Shown: in pieces, positions 45,787 through 59,137 of the stretch
Layout of the letters: each line of letters opens with the position of its first letter
How positions within the stretch are numbered: position 1 is the first letter of the stretch
Origin: Psilocybe azurescens
Taxonomy: Eukaryota > Basidiomycota > Agaricomycetes > Agaricales > Agrocybaceae
DNA length: 64,000 nt
NCBI GenBank assembly: GCA_023853785.1
Contig: JAJIRX010000510.1
Span: 310,001-374,000 of the forward strand
Direction: 5' to 3'
Notes under the pieces: generated by a model
The model's database searches: none
What the model saw: only the letters and a program-made list of their open reading frames with translations
What the model was told of the DNA's origin: nothing
Program-made: the position numbers and the translations under genes

Positions 45787-48700
45787 ATGTCTTTCCCGCA
45801 AGACACAAAGCACCAGAGCCAGCCGTCTGACATCGAGAAACTCGATGCCGATCAGAGTGTGTACCCAGACTTCTGTTTCTCTGAAATTTGCTGATAACTT
45901 ATACAGCCCAGCTTGCGGAGCTTGCCCTGCCCGCTTTCGATGACCCCAACATCGACAAGAACGAGGCCATCGCTGGCATCTTGGAGGACGATTCGCCCTA
46001 CCCCGAGGTACGGTCTGCCGTAGCCAACACTGACGACCCCGACATTCCTTGCAATACCTTCCGTGCTTGGACTCTTGGACTCATCTGGGCTATTATCATC
46101 CCCGGTTTGAATCAGTTCTTCTTCTTCCGTTATCCCTCCGTTACGGTCACTGGAGTGAGGTTCTAAAATATTCCTGTTTATGCTCATTTCTGACCAATCT
46201 CCAGATCGTCGGCCAACTCTTGATCTTTCCTCTGGGAAGAGCATGGGCACGTTTTCTACCTAACATCAAGATTCTTGGTGTGGAAGTGAATCCAGGTCCA
46301 TTCACCATCAAGGAACACGTACTTTCCACGATTATGGCTTCTGTCGGTTACACAAGTGCCTATGCTACGGATATCATTGCCGTCCAGAGAGTGTTCTATA
46401 ACCAGACCTTCAACTTCAGCTGTAGGTCTTGTCATTCTTCTGCCTAAATTTCATCTTCTAATCATATCTCTTTCCAGACCAATGGATGGTTGTTATGTCA
46501 ACTCAACTAATTGGTTTCTCCGTTGGAGGTATTGCTCGCCGATTCTTGGTCCAACCCCCCTCCATGAGTCAGTCGTTTTCAACGTAAATTGAATCGTCGC
46601 TAATTAGCATACATTATCACCAGTCTGGCCCACCAACTTGGTCACCTGCGCACTTTTCAACACTTTACATGCCCAGACGTATGCAGGTGTGGGTAACCGA
46701 GGTGGTCTCAGCCGAGAGCGTTTCTTCTTCTACGCCTTCGCCGCGTCTGCAATCTGGTACCTTCTTCCAGGATATCTTTTCCAGGCCCTCAGCTACTTCT
46801 CCTGGGTGTGCTGGATTGCTCCCGACAACATCCCCCTGAACGAAATGTTCGGTTATGTTCATGGTATGGGCATGAGTCTCATCACCTTCGACTGGGCACA
46901 GATTGCGTATATTGGATCTCCTCTCGCCACTCCTTGGTGGGCTGAAGCGAACATCGTCGCTGGATTCGTTTTCTTCTTCTGTGAGTCATCCACTAGATCT
47001 CTGGAAAGCGCCCACTAACAAACAGTACTTGAAGGGTTCCTCACACCTGTACTTCACGTAAGTATAACATGACCATCTAATTCAGCATCCACTAACGAAG
47101 TAATCTATATCACAGTTTACCAATACCTGGAGTAGCAAGTTCATGCCCATCTCTTCCCGTGGTTCCTTCGACAACACCGGTCATGCTTATAACGTCACCA
47201 GGATCACGAACCCAGACACGACATTCAACCAAGAGGAGTACGATGCATATAGTCCATTATTCATCTCCACTACATTCGCCATCTCCTACGGTCTTTCGTT
47301 TGCTTCGATAACGGCCACCCTTACACACGCCTTCCTCTATTTCCGCAAACAAATTTGGACTCAGGCCCGTCGCGCTATGCATGAACAGCCCGATATCCAT
47401 GCTCGTTTGATGGCCCATTATCCTCAGGTTCCTGAGTGGTGGTATGCAATAATTTTCGGTATGTTAAACCTTGACACTGGTTCCTATCTGCCACTGATGA
47501 TTTGCTGTCAGTCATCATGTTCGTATTCGGTATCGTTTCCATCGAAGTCTGGGAAACCAAATTCCCTGTGTAAGCCTGAACAGCACAATATCAAAGAATC
47601 TATCTGACAATCTATTACAGTCAATGGTTCATCCTTGCCCTTGTGATTGCCTTCTTCTACGTTATTCCTATTGGAATGATCCAGGCTATCACGAATCAAC
47701 AAGTTGGTCTCAACGTTATCACGGAGCTGATTATCGGTTATGCACTTCCTGGTCGCCCAGTCGCGATGATGATGTTCAAGACGTGGGGTTACATTACTAT
47801 GGCTCAAGCCTTGACATTCACATCCGATTTCAAACTTGGCCATTACATGAAGATCCCTCCCAGGTATATTTGGTATATTTGATTTTTACTTGCTTGACTC
47901 ACGAAATGGTATCACTAGGGCAATGTTCTGGGGTCAAGTCGTTGCGACCGTCATTGCCGGAACTGTCCAATTGGGCGTCCAAGCATGGATGTTCACCAAC
48001 ATCCCTGACATGTGTTCTCCTGACCAGAAAGATGGCTTCATTTGTCCCGGTACAGAGACCTTCGGAACAGCCAGTATCATTTGGGGTGTTATTGGCCCTG
48101 CTAGACAGTTCTCCAAGGGTCAGATCTACTATGGTATGTGACAGGGGGGGAATTTTGGCTTTTTCAGACAACTAATTGAGTTTCCAGCCCTTTGTCTCTT
48201 CTTCCTCGTTGGCTTTATCTGCCCCGTTATCACATATGCCTTGAGCTTGAAGTTCCCCAACAGCTGGCTCCGTTACCTCAAGTAAGCCTTACTTGACATT
48301 TCTGTCTATTCGCGTCTCTTAATCTGTATCTTCAGCTTCCCCGTCATCTTCTCCGGCACTGGTTACATCCCCCCCGCAAGTGCCGTCAATTACGTGCCTT
48401 GGGCAATTGTTGGATTCATCTTCCAATTCGTCGTCCGAAGACGTCATTTCTCCTGGTGGACCAAGTACAACTATGTCCTCTCTGCTGCGCTTGACTCTGG
48501 GGTAGCCATCAGCGCCGTCTTGATCTTCTTTGTCCTACAATACCCTAAGAACGGTACCATTGGTGTTGGTCTTCAAAACTGGTGGGGCAATACGTGAGTT
48601 GTATCTATTAGTTTCCTGTCATTCAGGTCTAATCGTGTCGTTCTTGCAGCGTTATGTGGGGTACTGCCGACGGTCGTGGAACACCCCTTATGAAAGTAGC

Positions 48701-48795
48701 GAATGGCGATTTCTTTGGGTACGTATTGGTCACTTTCCGTCGAATGTCTTCGTTTACCGATTCACTGGACATTTAGACCCACCACCTGGCATTAA
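45787..48795 (+). CDS. Oligopeptide transporter (OPT family)
   Basis: A proton-coupled transporter for small peptides or glutathione-like compounds at the plasma membrane. It starts at 45787 ([20 protein letters not shown]) and runs over about 14 exons to TAA at 48793-48795, about 770 residues with many membrane segments. Family motifs are [20 protein letters not shown], the hallmark [120 protein letters not shown] and [20 protein letters not shown]. The end [20 protein letters not shown], then FGPTTWH is the usual C-terminus. No frame break was seen. Confidence 0.95.
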
Positions 48796-49367
48796 TCTGC
48801 CTGCTATATATGTGTTGAGCTTATGTCGTTAGTTTTCTGTATAATAGTTACCACCCGATGTAAACGCACCTTTCTGCCAAACTTATATTCTTATATTTGG
48901 GCGAATCTTGGGCAGAAGCTAACCTGGCACCGTAAATAAGCAATGGCAGGTTAACACATCAAATGTGTTAAAAGTCGCAGTCCGCCTGTGTCCGAAACAC
49001 TGCCTTGAAATGGCCCCTAGTAAAGGCCTAAGGCCTGATTTCTGATTTTTGAATTGCAAATCACTGAAGCCAGTGTTCATAGTGACAGGCATCAATTGCT
49101 TTGTCATCCATCCATTAGCGAATCCGACGTTACAGTTGGAGGAAATGGATCCCTGAGTTCCTCGAGTTGACCTCGTACCCTCATCGGCAATACCAAACAC
49201 TCTTCGTCTGCTGGCCAGCGGAGTAGCGCATCGACAAGCTATTATAATTAAATCTTCAATAACGTCCCCTGAACGAACTTTACGCTCACTCGCGCTCGAA
49301 ATTGCTAAGGATTAGGACCTAGTATCATCAGACCTACTTGTACTAGTTTTCCAGAGCTTTTGCCAAC
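48796..49367. other. Intergenic region after the oligopeptide transporter
   Basis: 572 bp with the transporter 3' flank and the presumed promoter of the next gene. Nothing else is visible. Confidence 0.4.
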
Positions 49368-50433
49368 ATGCTTGACAGTGAGTCGAATCCGAGGAATTTA
49401 ATTGTTCTAAGGAGAAGGCTGAAATTTTCGGAGTAGATTCTGCTGTTTTCATTTCTCTGGGATTGCTGGCTTTCTCGTCTTTGCCTACAACTAATGCAGC
49501 ACTTAGTTGGTCTGTCTGTACTAAAGATGAGTGAGTCAAATGATGATTTTTCCTCGTCGTTTGCTTCTAGTGTACTTCTACTATGGCTTGTGCGATCACA
49601 ATGTACCTCCTCTCGCTCATGTTCCATCTGTTTCTCCAAACTGGTCGTACTCTTGGTGTACTTCTGTGGCAATGCTTTGCTCTTTTTACCCCGAGTTCAA
49701 TCATGATTACGTATTACTGACAATCTTCTTTTCAAAGGACAGGCAAACAAACGTGCAAAGATCGAGTACCGAGAGGTGCCAGGATCGCGATTGCCATTAC
49801 TTGTCGTAAGATTGATCCCCCTGCTCTGCAGAATTGTGGCTAATTGGTTATTTTGATGGATCCAGTCCTAGTCCTTGTCCTGCTTGCCACGCTGGTGATT
49901 TGTGTCATTCGAAATAGAAGAAGCTCGGTGGTTTCGGAGAGAGAATATAACGTGGAAGCCAGTCAAGTAGACGGCCCTCCTACCATAATCGCTACAGAGT
50001 ACAATCCTACCTCTGGACCTTCGGGAGTGTACAGCGGAAGGAAGAGCCCCTACACTGGAAATGCGGACGGCCGCATGAGTCCTCAGCCACAGATGAGCGG
50101 CCCTATGTACCCGGAGACCGCCCGCCACTACAGCAATAATAACCAGCACAGCATCAATCAGAACCACACTGCTCCTCATTCGCAGGTTACTTTCCCAGAC
50201 GCCTATCCCTTTACGGGTTACTCAAATGTACGTTGATGGTGGCCGAAATCGTGGTTTGAATCGATACTGACGCCGATTTCATAGAGCATGGGACCACCCA
50301 AAACTGCCTTCGTAAGTGGCGGGTTCCCTAGGCCCCTCCTAGCTGGCGACAGGCTCAAGGACAGAATCAAGGAGCGCCCTGCTTCCATTTCGTCGCTCAC
50401 CACCACTGTGCCAGTCCCAGCATATCGAGCTTG
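49368..50433 (+). CDS. Probable single-pass membrane protein of unknown function
   Basis: A plausible start is ATG 49368 with an intron at 49378-49436. This gives a signal-peptide-like N-terminus (MLDNSAVFISLGLLAFSSLP, then TTNAALSWSVCTKDE) before a donor at 49531. The middle (49570-49845), a small cysteine-containing part, could be read in more than one frame and I could not fix its exons. The final exons are clear: a membrane segment VLVLVLLATLVICVI, a stop-transfer RNRR and a Ser/Pro/Tyr-rich tail with GRKSPYTGNADGRMSPQPQM. After an intron (about 50228-50283) comes the end PKTAFVSGGFPRPLLAGDRL, closing at TGA 50431-50433. A surface receptor-like or cell-wall-linked protein is possible. Confidence 0.5.
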
Positions 50434-50883
50434 ATAAATCAGTGATGCAAAGCTATGTTCTCCCCGTTATCGGAGCGTTCATCATTCCGTTGTGTGTCCA
50501 GGGCAGGACTTTGGACACTCCCCTTAGTCGGGTGCCCATTCTATTCGTACTTCAAGCTGTACATCAGTAGAATCGAACGAGTTACTTTGACACCATCAGA
50601 GTGTTGCTTAAGTTTGCGTTATTCTTGTGTGAAGGCAGAGTTCCACGTTCATGAGAGTGACGACATGCTTCCATTCTAATAAGCAAGTACGATATTGTAT
50701 TTTCGTGAGGAACAAAACTTTTCTGTGAAGTTTTTCTTTTCCTGTTCCGTGAAAGATTTTTCATTTGTCCGTTAAAACCCATATCAGGGCACAAGGCTAG
50801 GCGGTATTTGCCGGGCCCCCTGATCTGTCGTTGTTAACAACGCTTTCAACTCTTCGTTGCCCACCCTCTCATCGTACAACCCG
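50434..50883. other. Intergenic region upstream of the Msb1/Mug8 gene
   Basis: 450 bp without coding signal. It should contain the promoter of the gene starting at 50884. Confidence 0.35.
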
Positions 50884-53800
50884 ATGCCCAGCCTATTTTC
50901 TCGTACTCGCACCACCTCCACCCCACAGAAGAGAAATAATTTAAATTCGGACGAGAACTACGGACTAGGGTCCTCCGATGAGTTTGGAAGGGTCTCCAGC
51001 CGCCTCTCCAACCGCGGCGTCACCCTAGGCACTCCGTTGAAAAAGGACAAGAAGAAGAAGGACCAAAAACATCAGAAAACCTTTCCCTCTGGTCGGGAGG
51101 AGTCTGAGCAGCCTCTGGAGCCACAATTCCCAGACGGCGCTTTTTCTACCCTTGAACCTCGAAAAGCCTCGAACCGACAACAATGCTCCGGAATACCTAA
51201 AAGAACACGATTATGGATACCTCTCGTACGAAAGACATGTGGTATTGGGTATTGAACAGGTGGAGAGGCTGGTAGAGGTTATATCGGAGGAGCTGGAGAC
51301 TCGTGGTGGTGTAACGACCCCCTTCATTTTTTCTACGACCGCCCTGGACATATCGTCATCTGCAATCAAAAGGTTGATTCGCAGTTTCATCAGTTCCTGT
51401 GAACCTTTCTCTGGTCAGAAAGCCCAGGAGGCGGAGGCAAAGTGGAGGGAAGAAGCAAGATTTGCAGAGCCTCATGAGTTGGGGATGTGTCTACGATGGG
51501 GACTCGCTCGTGTCATCAGATCAGTTGGTGGTCAGGACGTTCGCGGACTGGTCTCATGGGAACACTATGTTGACTTCCGTGAATCAGAAGCAGGTATGTG
51601 GATCTTTATTATTTTTTGGGGTTTTATCACCCGCTTTCGGTGGCACGCACATCTTGCCAGCATCCATTGGTCTTTGGAAGATAAAACCGCTAACAAACGC
51701 TAACAAATACATCTACAGCTCTTCGATACCCACCAACACACTTCGCGACACAGTTTCTACCCCCATTGCCTCCACCTCTCCAACACATCATCCTCCTGCT
51801 TCTTACCTTACTGGCTCGATTGGTCGCCAATAGCACTTCTTCTGGGCATACCCCTCCCACACTTTCGCCACTCTTTGGTCCACTTTTCTTTGGTCTTGGC
51901 CCAGCCACTCTTGCATTTCATCATGCATACATCCATTACTTACGCGCCGTCAGCGCCATGGAACATCTTATCCTTGCTTTCGTGAGATGGCAAGACACAC
52001 CTCGCATGTCAGTATCCTCCGCTGGACTCGCATCAAATCCTTCGGCCAGTGCATCATCTTTAGGGGTTCCCGTCAGACTCAAAGAATGGATCAAGGGGTA
52101 TCCTTCAATGCTCCCAAGCTTTGAGCAAAAGAAGCCGCAACCTCGAAGAGGAGCGCGCACCATTCGAGTCACAAGTGTTCGCAGAAACGTTAGGATGTAC
52201 TCTCCCGACCTTGTCAAGACAGCGTCCACATGGGCGTACAGACCGCCAGGCTCAAACGTCAGCAATGGTCTTGCCGCCTCAAAGGAGTGGGACAGGATTG
52301 CGCCTGCTACCTTGAAATTGGCCCCTCGTTATTCTGAAGGTTACAAGAAGAGGATGGATATGCCGGCAAATTTTCATCCGGATGTATCACCAGGCACCGC
52401 AATGGCCATGAGGCCATCTCAGTCGACCTCGTCTTATTTATCCACCATTTCCACCTCTACGACCAATTCGCTCCTTCCAGACTCAGATTATTTTGGTCTA
52501 AGTGCTCGGGAAGGTGAAGATAAGTTTAGAAGTCTAACGGATCTCAAATGGGGGAATTCGAATCTATGGGATTCGGTGGTCTGGGTGACGAGAAGAAACT
52601 CCAGTTCGACCTGACGGAGTCTGCAAGAACTGTGCGTCATACTTTTCTGCTGTCTTATGATGCCTTTACTCATACACTCTCAGGAGCGCTCAGCTAAGCG
52701 ACAAACTTTGTCCTGGAATGACTTTTTCTTCAGCAGGGTTTTCGCGCATGGATGCACCTTTGAGCGCTACTCTCCAATTCAGTACTCCTCTTACAAACAC
52801 CATTTCAACATGGCCAGCGCAAAGTGCAGAAATGAATAAGAAGCTAAAGAAAGCGCAGAAGCAACTGCCGGCATTTGGCTGGGACACAGAACCCGTTGTC
52901 GGAAGTGAAGAAGTTATTGAAGAAGCCTTCTTGGACGTATTCTGTGATCTCATTTATGGCGGAGGTTGGATGGATCTCGAAAGAGGAGAAGTGTTGGATA
53001 GAGACTGCAACTGGGCTTTGGTAAGTTTTCATCTGGTATGTGAATGTTTTAATTATAACTCACACTTACCTTGATTAGGTTGAGTATAAATCCTTGCCGC
53101 CTTCTCGAACAACTGCTTCCGGTGGAGCAGATCCGCGTACGACTACAGCTCTTCTTTTGTTCGAAGAGTTCGTTCCACTAGAATATCGCGAACAACTGGC
53201 GGTCAAATCATCGAACCGACGGCGCTTGCCGTCTCTTTTCTCAGCATCGGGGAAGAAGTCCTGGAAACAAGCACCTACTCTCAATGGACGCCCCTATGTC
53301 GTTGGTCACGTCCCGCATAGCCCTTCGATTCGTGAAGTCGAATTCGAAGGTTTGCTTCATGGCACAACTTCTACCAAAGTTTTGTCCCTGAATCCTAAGA
53401 GTTCGCGCACACAGACACCGATAACCAGCATTCCTCCTCAGCCCCTCCCTCCCCCCCCAAGCAACGCCGGTAGCAGCTGTGAAAAAACGCCAGCACCCGT
53501 CACCAGAGCGGAACCCGAGATCCATGCAGCACCCAAGAGTGATGAATTACATTCCGACTCTACAGCGTCACCGTCTGTGAAGAAATCGCTGTTCAGGCTA
53601 CCTGCGACACCCGGATCGAATCGAAGGTCAATGATCCCAGCTGCCTATTCAAGCGTTGATTTTGAAACCAGAATGGCCAGCTATAGTGATGATGACGAAA
53701 GCGTCAATCCTAACGAACCTGAAGATGTCAAGCAAAAGCGTCGTGAGTCCAGTGCGGACGCGTGGGTGGACATCCTAGTGGGTAGCCAGAGTCGAAGAAT

Positions 53801-54827
53801 GGATGGTCAGGAGGCCGAGTTCTCGGGCAGAAAGCGAGGGCCGGCTAACAGAGGTCTGGATCCTGACGACGCGAGCTTGGAGGTAGCACAAGTTCTTGCT
53901 GCTGTCCAGAATCGAGCCCCGTCTCCGTCGAGCGTGATAGAGCGTGTCGACCAGGACTATGGCATGGATCAACACTACTCAGATGATTTCGACATCGACG
54001 AGGTCGAAACCGTGCCAAGAACAAGTAATGTTACAGATGACTATGAGAGTGAGTCAGGCCTCGCCTACGAAGAATCCGAGATGGATCATGGGGGCGATTC
54101 CGAATCTCCTCCGGAAGTTGGTGTCATGAATGCCCGTGAAATGGCCCGGCATCAGCGCCGTGTCGGTTACTTTGACCTTCATCCTGAACGACGGAAAGCG
54201 ACTCAGTCTATGATCGATGAAGAGAATATCCGGGCCAAACTTTCTCATGACGACAGTGAAGATGAAGACGAGGACGAAAGTCAAACTCAAATACACAGCG
54301 TTGTTGAAATTCGACCGCTTCCAGTTCCTCCAGCCGCTCCTGTTGTTCAGCAAACCATCCATGAACCTGTCCCTCAGGTTCCAGCGAAGTCCACTGTTGC
54401 GACTCTAAACCGATCCCCGAGATGACAACAGAAAATGCTGTTGCTCCTCTGGCTCCTGCTGTTCACAATGGCTTGCCAGCGACACCAAGTAAAACTGCTG
54501 CGCTCATCGAAATGTATCGCGAACGCGAACGTGGTTCTTCGCCCAACACTGCCCCCCCTCAATGTTGTTCCCATCGTTATCGCACCCCTTGCTCCTTCTC
54601 GTCTTCCCGTCCGCGCGGCCTCTCTGCCCAAAGAAAACGTATCTCTTGCTCAGCCCCCTCTGCTAGCGGCCACAGCTTCACCTAAAGTTTCGCCTAAGCC
54701 CTCGCCGTCAGAACCGTCGACAATAGAGCTTCCACACATCCCCCTTGAGGAGACTGGGCGTAACAGCCCCGCTCGCTACCAACACGGCGCGCCCCTCCAG
54801 AACGTCATTGAGGAGGAAGAGGAGTAG
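50884..54827 (+). CDS. Msb1/Mug8-domain protein (RhoGAP-like polarity factor) with several frame breaks
   Basis: Starts MPSLFSRTRTTSTPQKRNNL. After a basic linker comes the Msb1/Mug8 (DUF1708) region: EYLKEHDYGYLSYERHVVLG, TTPFIFSTTALDISSSAIKR, HELGMCLRWGLARVIRSVGG, LVSWEHYVDFRESEA, an intron (about 51594-51718), and FATQFLPPLPPPLQHIILLL. Then YIHYLRAVSAMEHLILAFVR and a long disordered C-terminus follow, with a second ordered block (EEAFLDVFCDLIYGGGWMDL; ALLLFEEFVPLEYREQLAVK). Yeast Msb1 acts with Cdc42/Rho1 in polarised growth. The length is about 1,200 residues. The reading jumps frame at 51140 (T run), 52550 (G run), 52727 (T run), near 54405 and at 54550 (C run), while the protein stays coherent on each side. 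I take the gene as functional in reality and the breaks as likely base-calling errors. Confidence 0.85.
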
Positions 54828-57800
54828 AAGGATATATATGAAGATATTACACATGCGAAGTTAACTTTCCTTCTACATTGCAATTTTTACTCTCTGGTTT
54901 TTTTTTATTCCAGCTTCTGATCCCGTTTTGTGCCTGATCGCCTTCCCATATACCACTTCTCACCATAATATCGATACCTGGGCTCGCGAGCTGGACACCG
55001 AATTGCCTCTATACTGCTTATACGTAAACAACACACTCTTTTCTTCAAACTTTATCCTGGATTACTTTTGGCAGCCTATCATTTATGCTTTTTTGATTAA
55101 CATGTTTTTTCCTTGTTCTTTCTGCGGCTTGCTACCATCGGTATTTTCTCTCGAACCGGTTCGCAAACACACTTTGTACACTTCAATTTTTATCGGAAAT
55201 AATATACATCTCGGTAATTTAAAATCAACTCGGAACTGAGAACTGAGTAACTGGTAGTATCCAAACTGACGTCCAGACCCATCATATTTTTATATTTCAT
55301 TTTGATGTTTAGATATAATTCAACAAGCGTAGAAACTCTTCAAGGATTGTATGTGAGTGACGCTGCTTGCTAGAGTCGATAAAACATGTATATTTCACGG
55401 CATAGTCAGGTACTACACTGTCGTTGTCATAGATCTGTGTGTTTGAACAACAAATATATATGTTCTGGGGAGTCAGACCTTGCCTGGCCGCAAGTTTAAC
55501 CCGGATCGAGAAAAGCAGCGAGAGAAAGAGTGGCAGAAGCTAGGCATGATGATGTCGTATTGTTACGGTGGTAGTTTCGATAAAGCCGCAAGACACGCGA
55601 GAGAGACCAGAACCGTAATGAGTTTTTGAAGTGCAGACGTTCCAGTACAACATTTGAGCCTAAAACAGGGTGTAGCCATAGTTTCAGGAACATAGAGAAG
55701 AGATTGTTAAGGCGTTTCTTTCCTAGACCGCTTTGTTGCCTTATGCAAATCGAGTTTGGGTCAAATCAAGGTCAATGTGTTCCTGTTTTGCCGATCTGAA
55801 GTGAGAAATTTGTCCCTTAGCATTGAAATGTTGCCACAACAAACTTACCAAGCTGCTACATCGTGACTGGCGCACTACAACCTTCGAGAAGGTTTATTCG
55901 TGGTAATCCTGACACAGATATATGTGGAGTAATACATACGTATGCAAAAGCGAACGTCCTTCGGTTCACATCCGTCCTGGCTCTGACCCGACGCCACCTG
56001 TTGACCGGCTGCATACATTTCGACTCGCATTCTGGGGATATCCAAGATGTTCGTGGGTGTTCTATGGTTTATAGACTGTAAGACGGTATGGCCATCTTTG
56101 TGATATTCCGAAGACGTGGAAACTTACTTGTCAATGCTCCACTGTTTACATGATAACGCTGTGACACAACGTGAACGATGCCGAGGTAAGCCTCCGGTGT
56201 GCCCTCGATTCACATTCCAGCATATCCTGTTGCAAGTTTATCGGTTATGTTATCTCGTCAGACATCCTTTGTTCCATGTTGTCCTCGTCACTGGTCGTTG
56301 TTTTAATGCAGAGTGTAAGAGGTCATTACCATGGGAATGGAGAATGTCTGACCATGATTGTACATGGCATGATGCTCGCACCGCTCCTCAAGGGCCATTC
56401 AGCCTTTGTAGAACATGCCTTCATATTCATAGGACCAGGGATGCCACTGCGGTGTGTAGTCGTTTCTTCGTTGTGGACCCTATAGTTGACATCGGAGTCA
56501 TTTGAAACTAGGCAGCAAGAACGAACTCTGACATAAAATGATATTGGCCGGTTCTATACCTCTTCCGAGGTCGAGGGTTTCATCGAGGTCTATTCATCTA
56601 CAGGGAGACGAAAGTGGTTTGGAAATGTTTTCTTTTCAATTGCTAATGTAAACTGGGAAGACTCACAAATATCTTTAGGAACATATATTCGTCATATATT
56701 TGACTCCTTGTGTACACCTACCCTGTGCAAATACGCTCAAAGAATCGCTCAGCATTTGGTCAAGAGTCGGACCAGAATCTAATTGGTGGTCACGGGAGCA
56801 AAGCATTGCCTAGCTTAGTAGCTCAAGAGATGATCTGAGGATGAAGCGACCTTCGGAAATACGTATCATTTACTCCTGCAATATTAGCAACCATAAGCTC
56901 CAAGCAGTATCGCTTGGCTAACTAAAAGCCGGTGTCAAAAAGCGAAAACCAGTTCAAGACTTTTCAAAACCATATTGACTTGACTCACCTCATTGAATAC
57001 GTCGAAGTACAGCAGTGGGGGATCAGCGACAACCCGACGTCTGTGTTTGATCAGCAAGATTCAGGAAATGTATGCGCTTGAGGCAGTGAGTACTTTGACA
57101 TACAGCTACTGCAAATACAGGACTTTGTTTTCATGGTAGAGTTTTCTAGGTGTCGCAAAACCAGCCGTCGAGCGGAAGACGTGTATATATGCGTTTTATG
57201 CAACGACTGCATGGTCCTGAGAGCTTCCTGTTGAATCAGTTGAAAACCACCCGCTCAAAACAACAATGACAATGAGCACTCCTTTTGGAAGGACCTGGCC
57301 GGGCCAGGCCACTCGAAAATCGCCTTCAGAGGATTAAAGACACTTATATGTGGAGTAAGTGGAACACACCTTGGATCCATTCGACCGCCTAGACCAACTC
57401 GTGTTCCTCCAGGTTCCTCCATCTTCGCTTGCCCCGTAGATCTCTAACACGTCAATGTAAGGTTGACCAGCAAGGATTTTCGTAGCAGACAGTCCTGTAT
57501 TGACAAGCTTTGTCTGATGCTCATTCAAGAATCAATACACGGTTGAAGGTTGCATTTTGGCGTTGGTGTAGCGGTGTGTATGATAGAACGGAAGAGGTGA
57601 CTAATTCAAAGAGACAAGATGATGGTCCAATTGGAGATGGAAAGTTTGGGAGAGAAGCGCAGTGCGCACGGTAAGTTGTGGTTTGCTTGCTGTTGAAGTG
57701 TCGCCGGCCCAGTGATCAATAACTTATTATCTCCCACTGGTTTTTAGATGCTTGGCTCTGCAATTTGTCCTTCAGACTTCTCGTTTGTTTGTAAAAAAAA

Positions 57801-58239
57801 ATCTCCTAGTATGTCTCGTATGCTTACCTCCAGATTTCTCTTTGTTTGCAAAAAATCTCCTAGTATGTCTTACTCGTTTACCTCCTCTAATACACAGCTA
57901 TCAAAAAATACTGTACGCTGAAAGCTTGAGCGTCAACTGAACCGCAGCGTCATGTGCTGGACCGGAAGGATTCAACCTATACCTTTGGCCCAAGTTAAAG
58001 CAGACTCGAACCAGGAATCCCAGGGTTGTTGTGGCAATTGAGGTACGCCCTCGTAGTTTGTTTCCAGTTGTGCTGAATATTCTACATTCCATAATCTCAG
58101 GGAGCTCCAACTACGAGAAGATATCTACGTATTATACACGCGCTTTGCATAATCAAACTATCCACTGTCAACTTTCAGCCCCCAAAATTGTTCGAACAAG
58201 TCGGTGCGGAACGTGATCAAGTCTCTTTGTAAGTGATCA
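54828..58239. other. Gene-poor region of 3.4 kb
   Basis: No convincing gene. The first 300 bp are the 3' flank of the Msb1/Mug8 gene. Open frames at 55863-56081, 56116-56505, 56171-56485 and 57334-57528 are short and show no motif. The translation at 57334-57528 is the most protein-like but has no partner exons I can defend. Confidence 0.5.
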
Positions 58240-59137
58240 CTAGCAAGATGTCTCAAATACAGTCGAGTTTATCGGCCCCGGTATGATATTGAAAAATCGA
58301 GTGGTGGCGAATGTTCGAAGAGTATCCGACGCCGCAAAATCGTACCTGACTAATGTATTTGTGGTATCCAAGAAGAACGTTACCTGGAGGTTGTCTCCCC
58401 TCTGACAGTTTCCTTGTTGTGAGCATTCCACTTACTTCGGAGAAAAGAAGAATTATGCTTACAGAAAAGGTCCAGGCAGTGACAGGTCCGTACAAATCGT
58501 CGTGCTGAACTCCCGCATATACTGCATTGGACTGTGACAAGAAATCCTCGGGAAACAGCAGGACAAAAGGTTCGAGGCTAACGGCTCGTCAGCTACCCAT
58601 TGGACGCAAGACCCAGGAAAATGGACGAACAAAAAGGAAGAGCATATAGGGTCCGTTGCTCCGCCTACAAAAGACAAGATTGAATTGGCGACTTGTGTAC
58701 CGTTCGCAGTGGTGTTCTTGAAGTCGAACATGCTGACTTCCAGCGACCCATCCGCCGCTCCATCTGCACGAACCTTTTGCTGACTTGGGCTCAGGTACAT
58801 CTAACGGAAAGGCGGCAAGGCGAGCAGTTTAATCTTTACAGGTTCTAATATCTTCAATGAAGATACATACGAAGCCGGTAACGATGTTGTTCACATTGAT
58901 ATCGAACTTGTGCTATAGTAACAGATAGATCAATTCTTCAGCCGTGTACAGAGTATGGGCGCTTGAACTGACCTGCATGTAATTTGCCCGAAATTCAGAT
59001 GTTATGTTGGGAGGGCTTGGATTCACGAAGTTCGACGAATAGAACTTCTGGATAGGTGTATTCACAGGGCTGACGTTGTTCTGTGCCAGACAGACATTAC
59101 CGAAGAATAGTGCGAGAAAGAAAAAACAAGAGAGCAT
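58240..59137 (-). CDS. Secreted protein of an uncharacterised mushroom family
   Basis: The ATG at 59135-59137 starts a signal peptide (MLSCFFFLALFFGNVCLAQN). Then come FVNPSPPNITSEFRANYMQ, an intron, the small exon HKFDINVNNIVTGF, an intron, MYLSPSQQKVRADGAADGSL and SMFDFKNTTANGTQVANSIL. Next are FPEDFLSQSNAVYAGVQHDD with YGPVTAWTFS, an intron, and the last exon NLQVTFFLDTTNTLVRYDFA then RTFATTRFFNIIPGPINSTV, ending at 58240. There are several N-glycosylation sites and a few cysteines. The layout (short HK-containing exon, KVRxDxAxDG, FFLD-N-VRYDF) matches a secreted family I have seen in Agaricomycetes without an assigned function. The reading between FVHFPGSCVQW and FPEDFL changes frame, by an unresolved intron or an indel. 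It is secreted and may be expressed during interaction or fruiting. Confidence 0.65.

Noticed and set aside
57334..57528. Minus-strand frame of 64 codons with a protein-like look
   Set aside because: No splice partners or motif could be found, so it is left as unassigned sequence.
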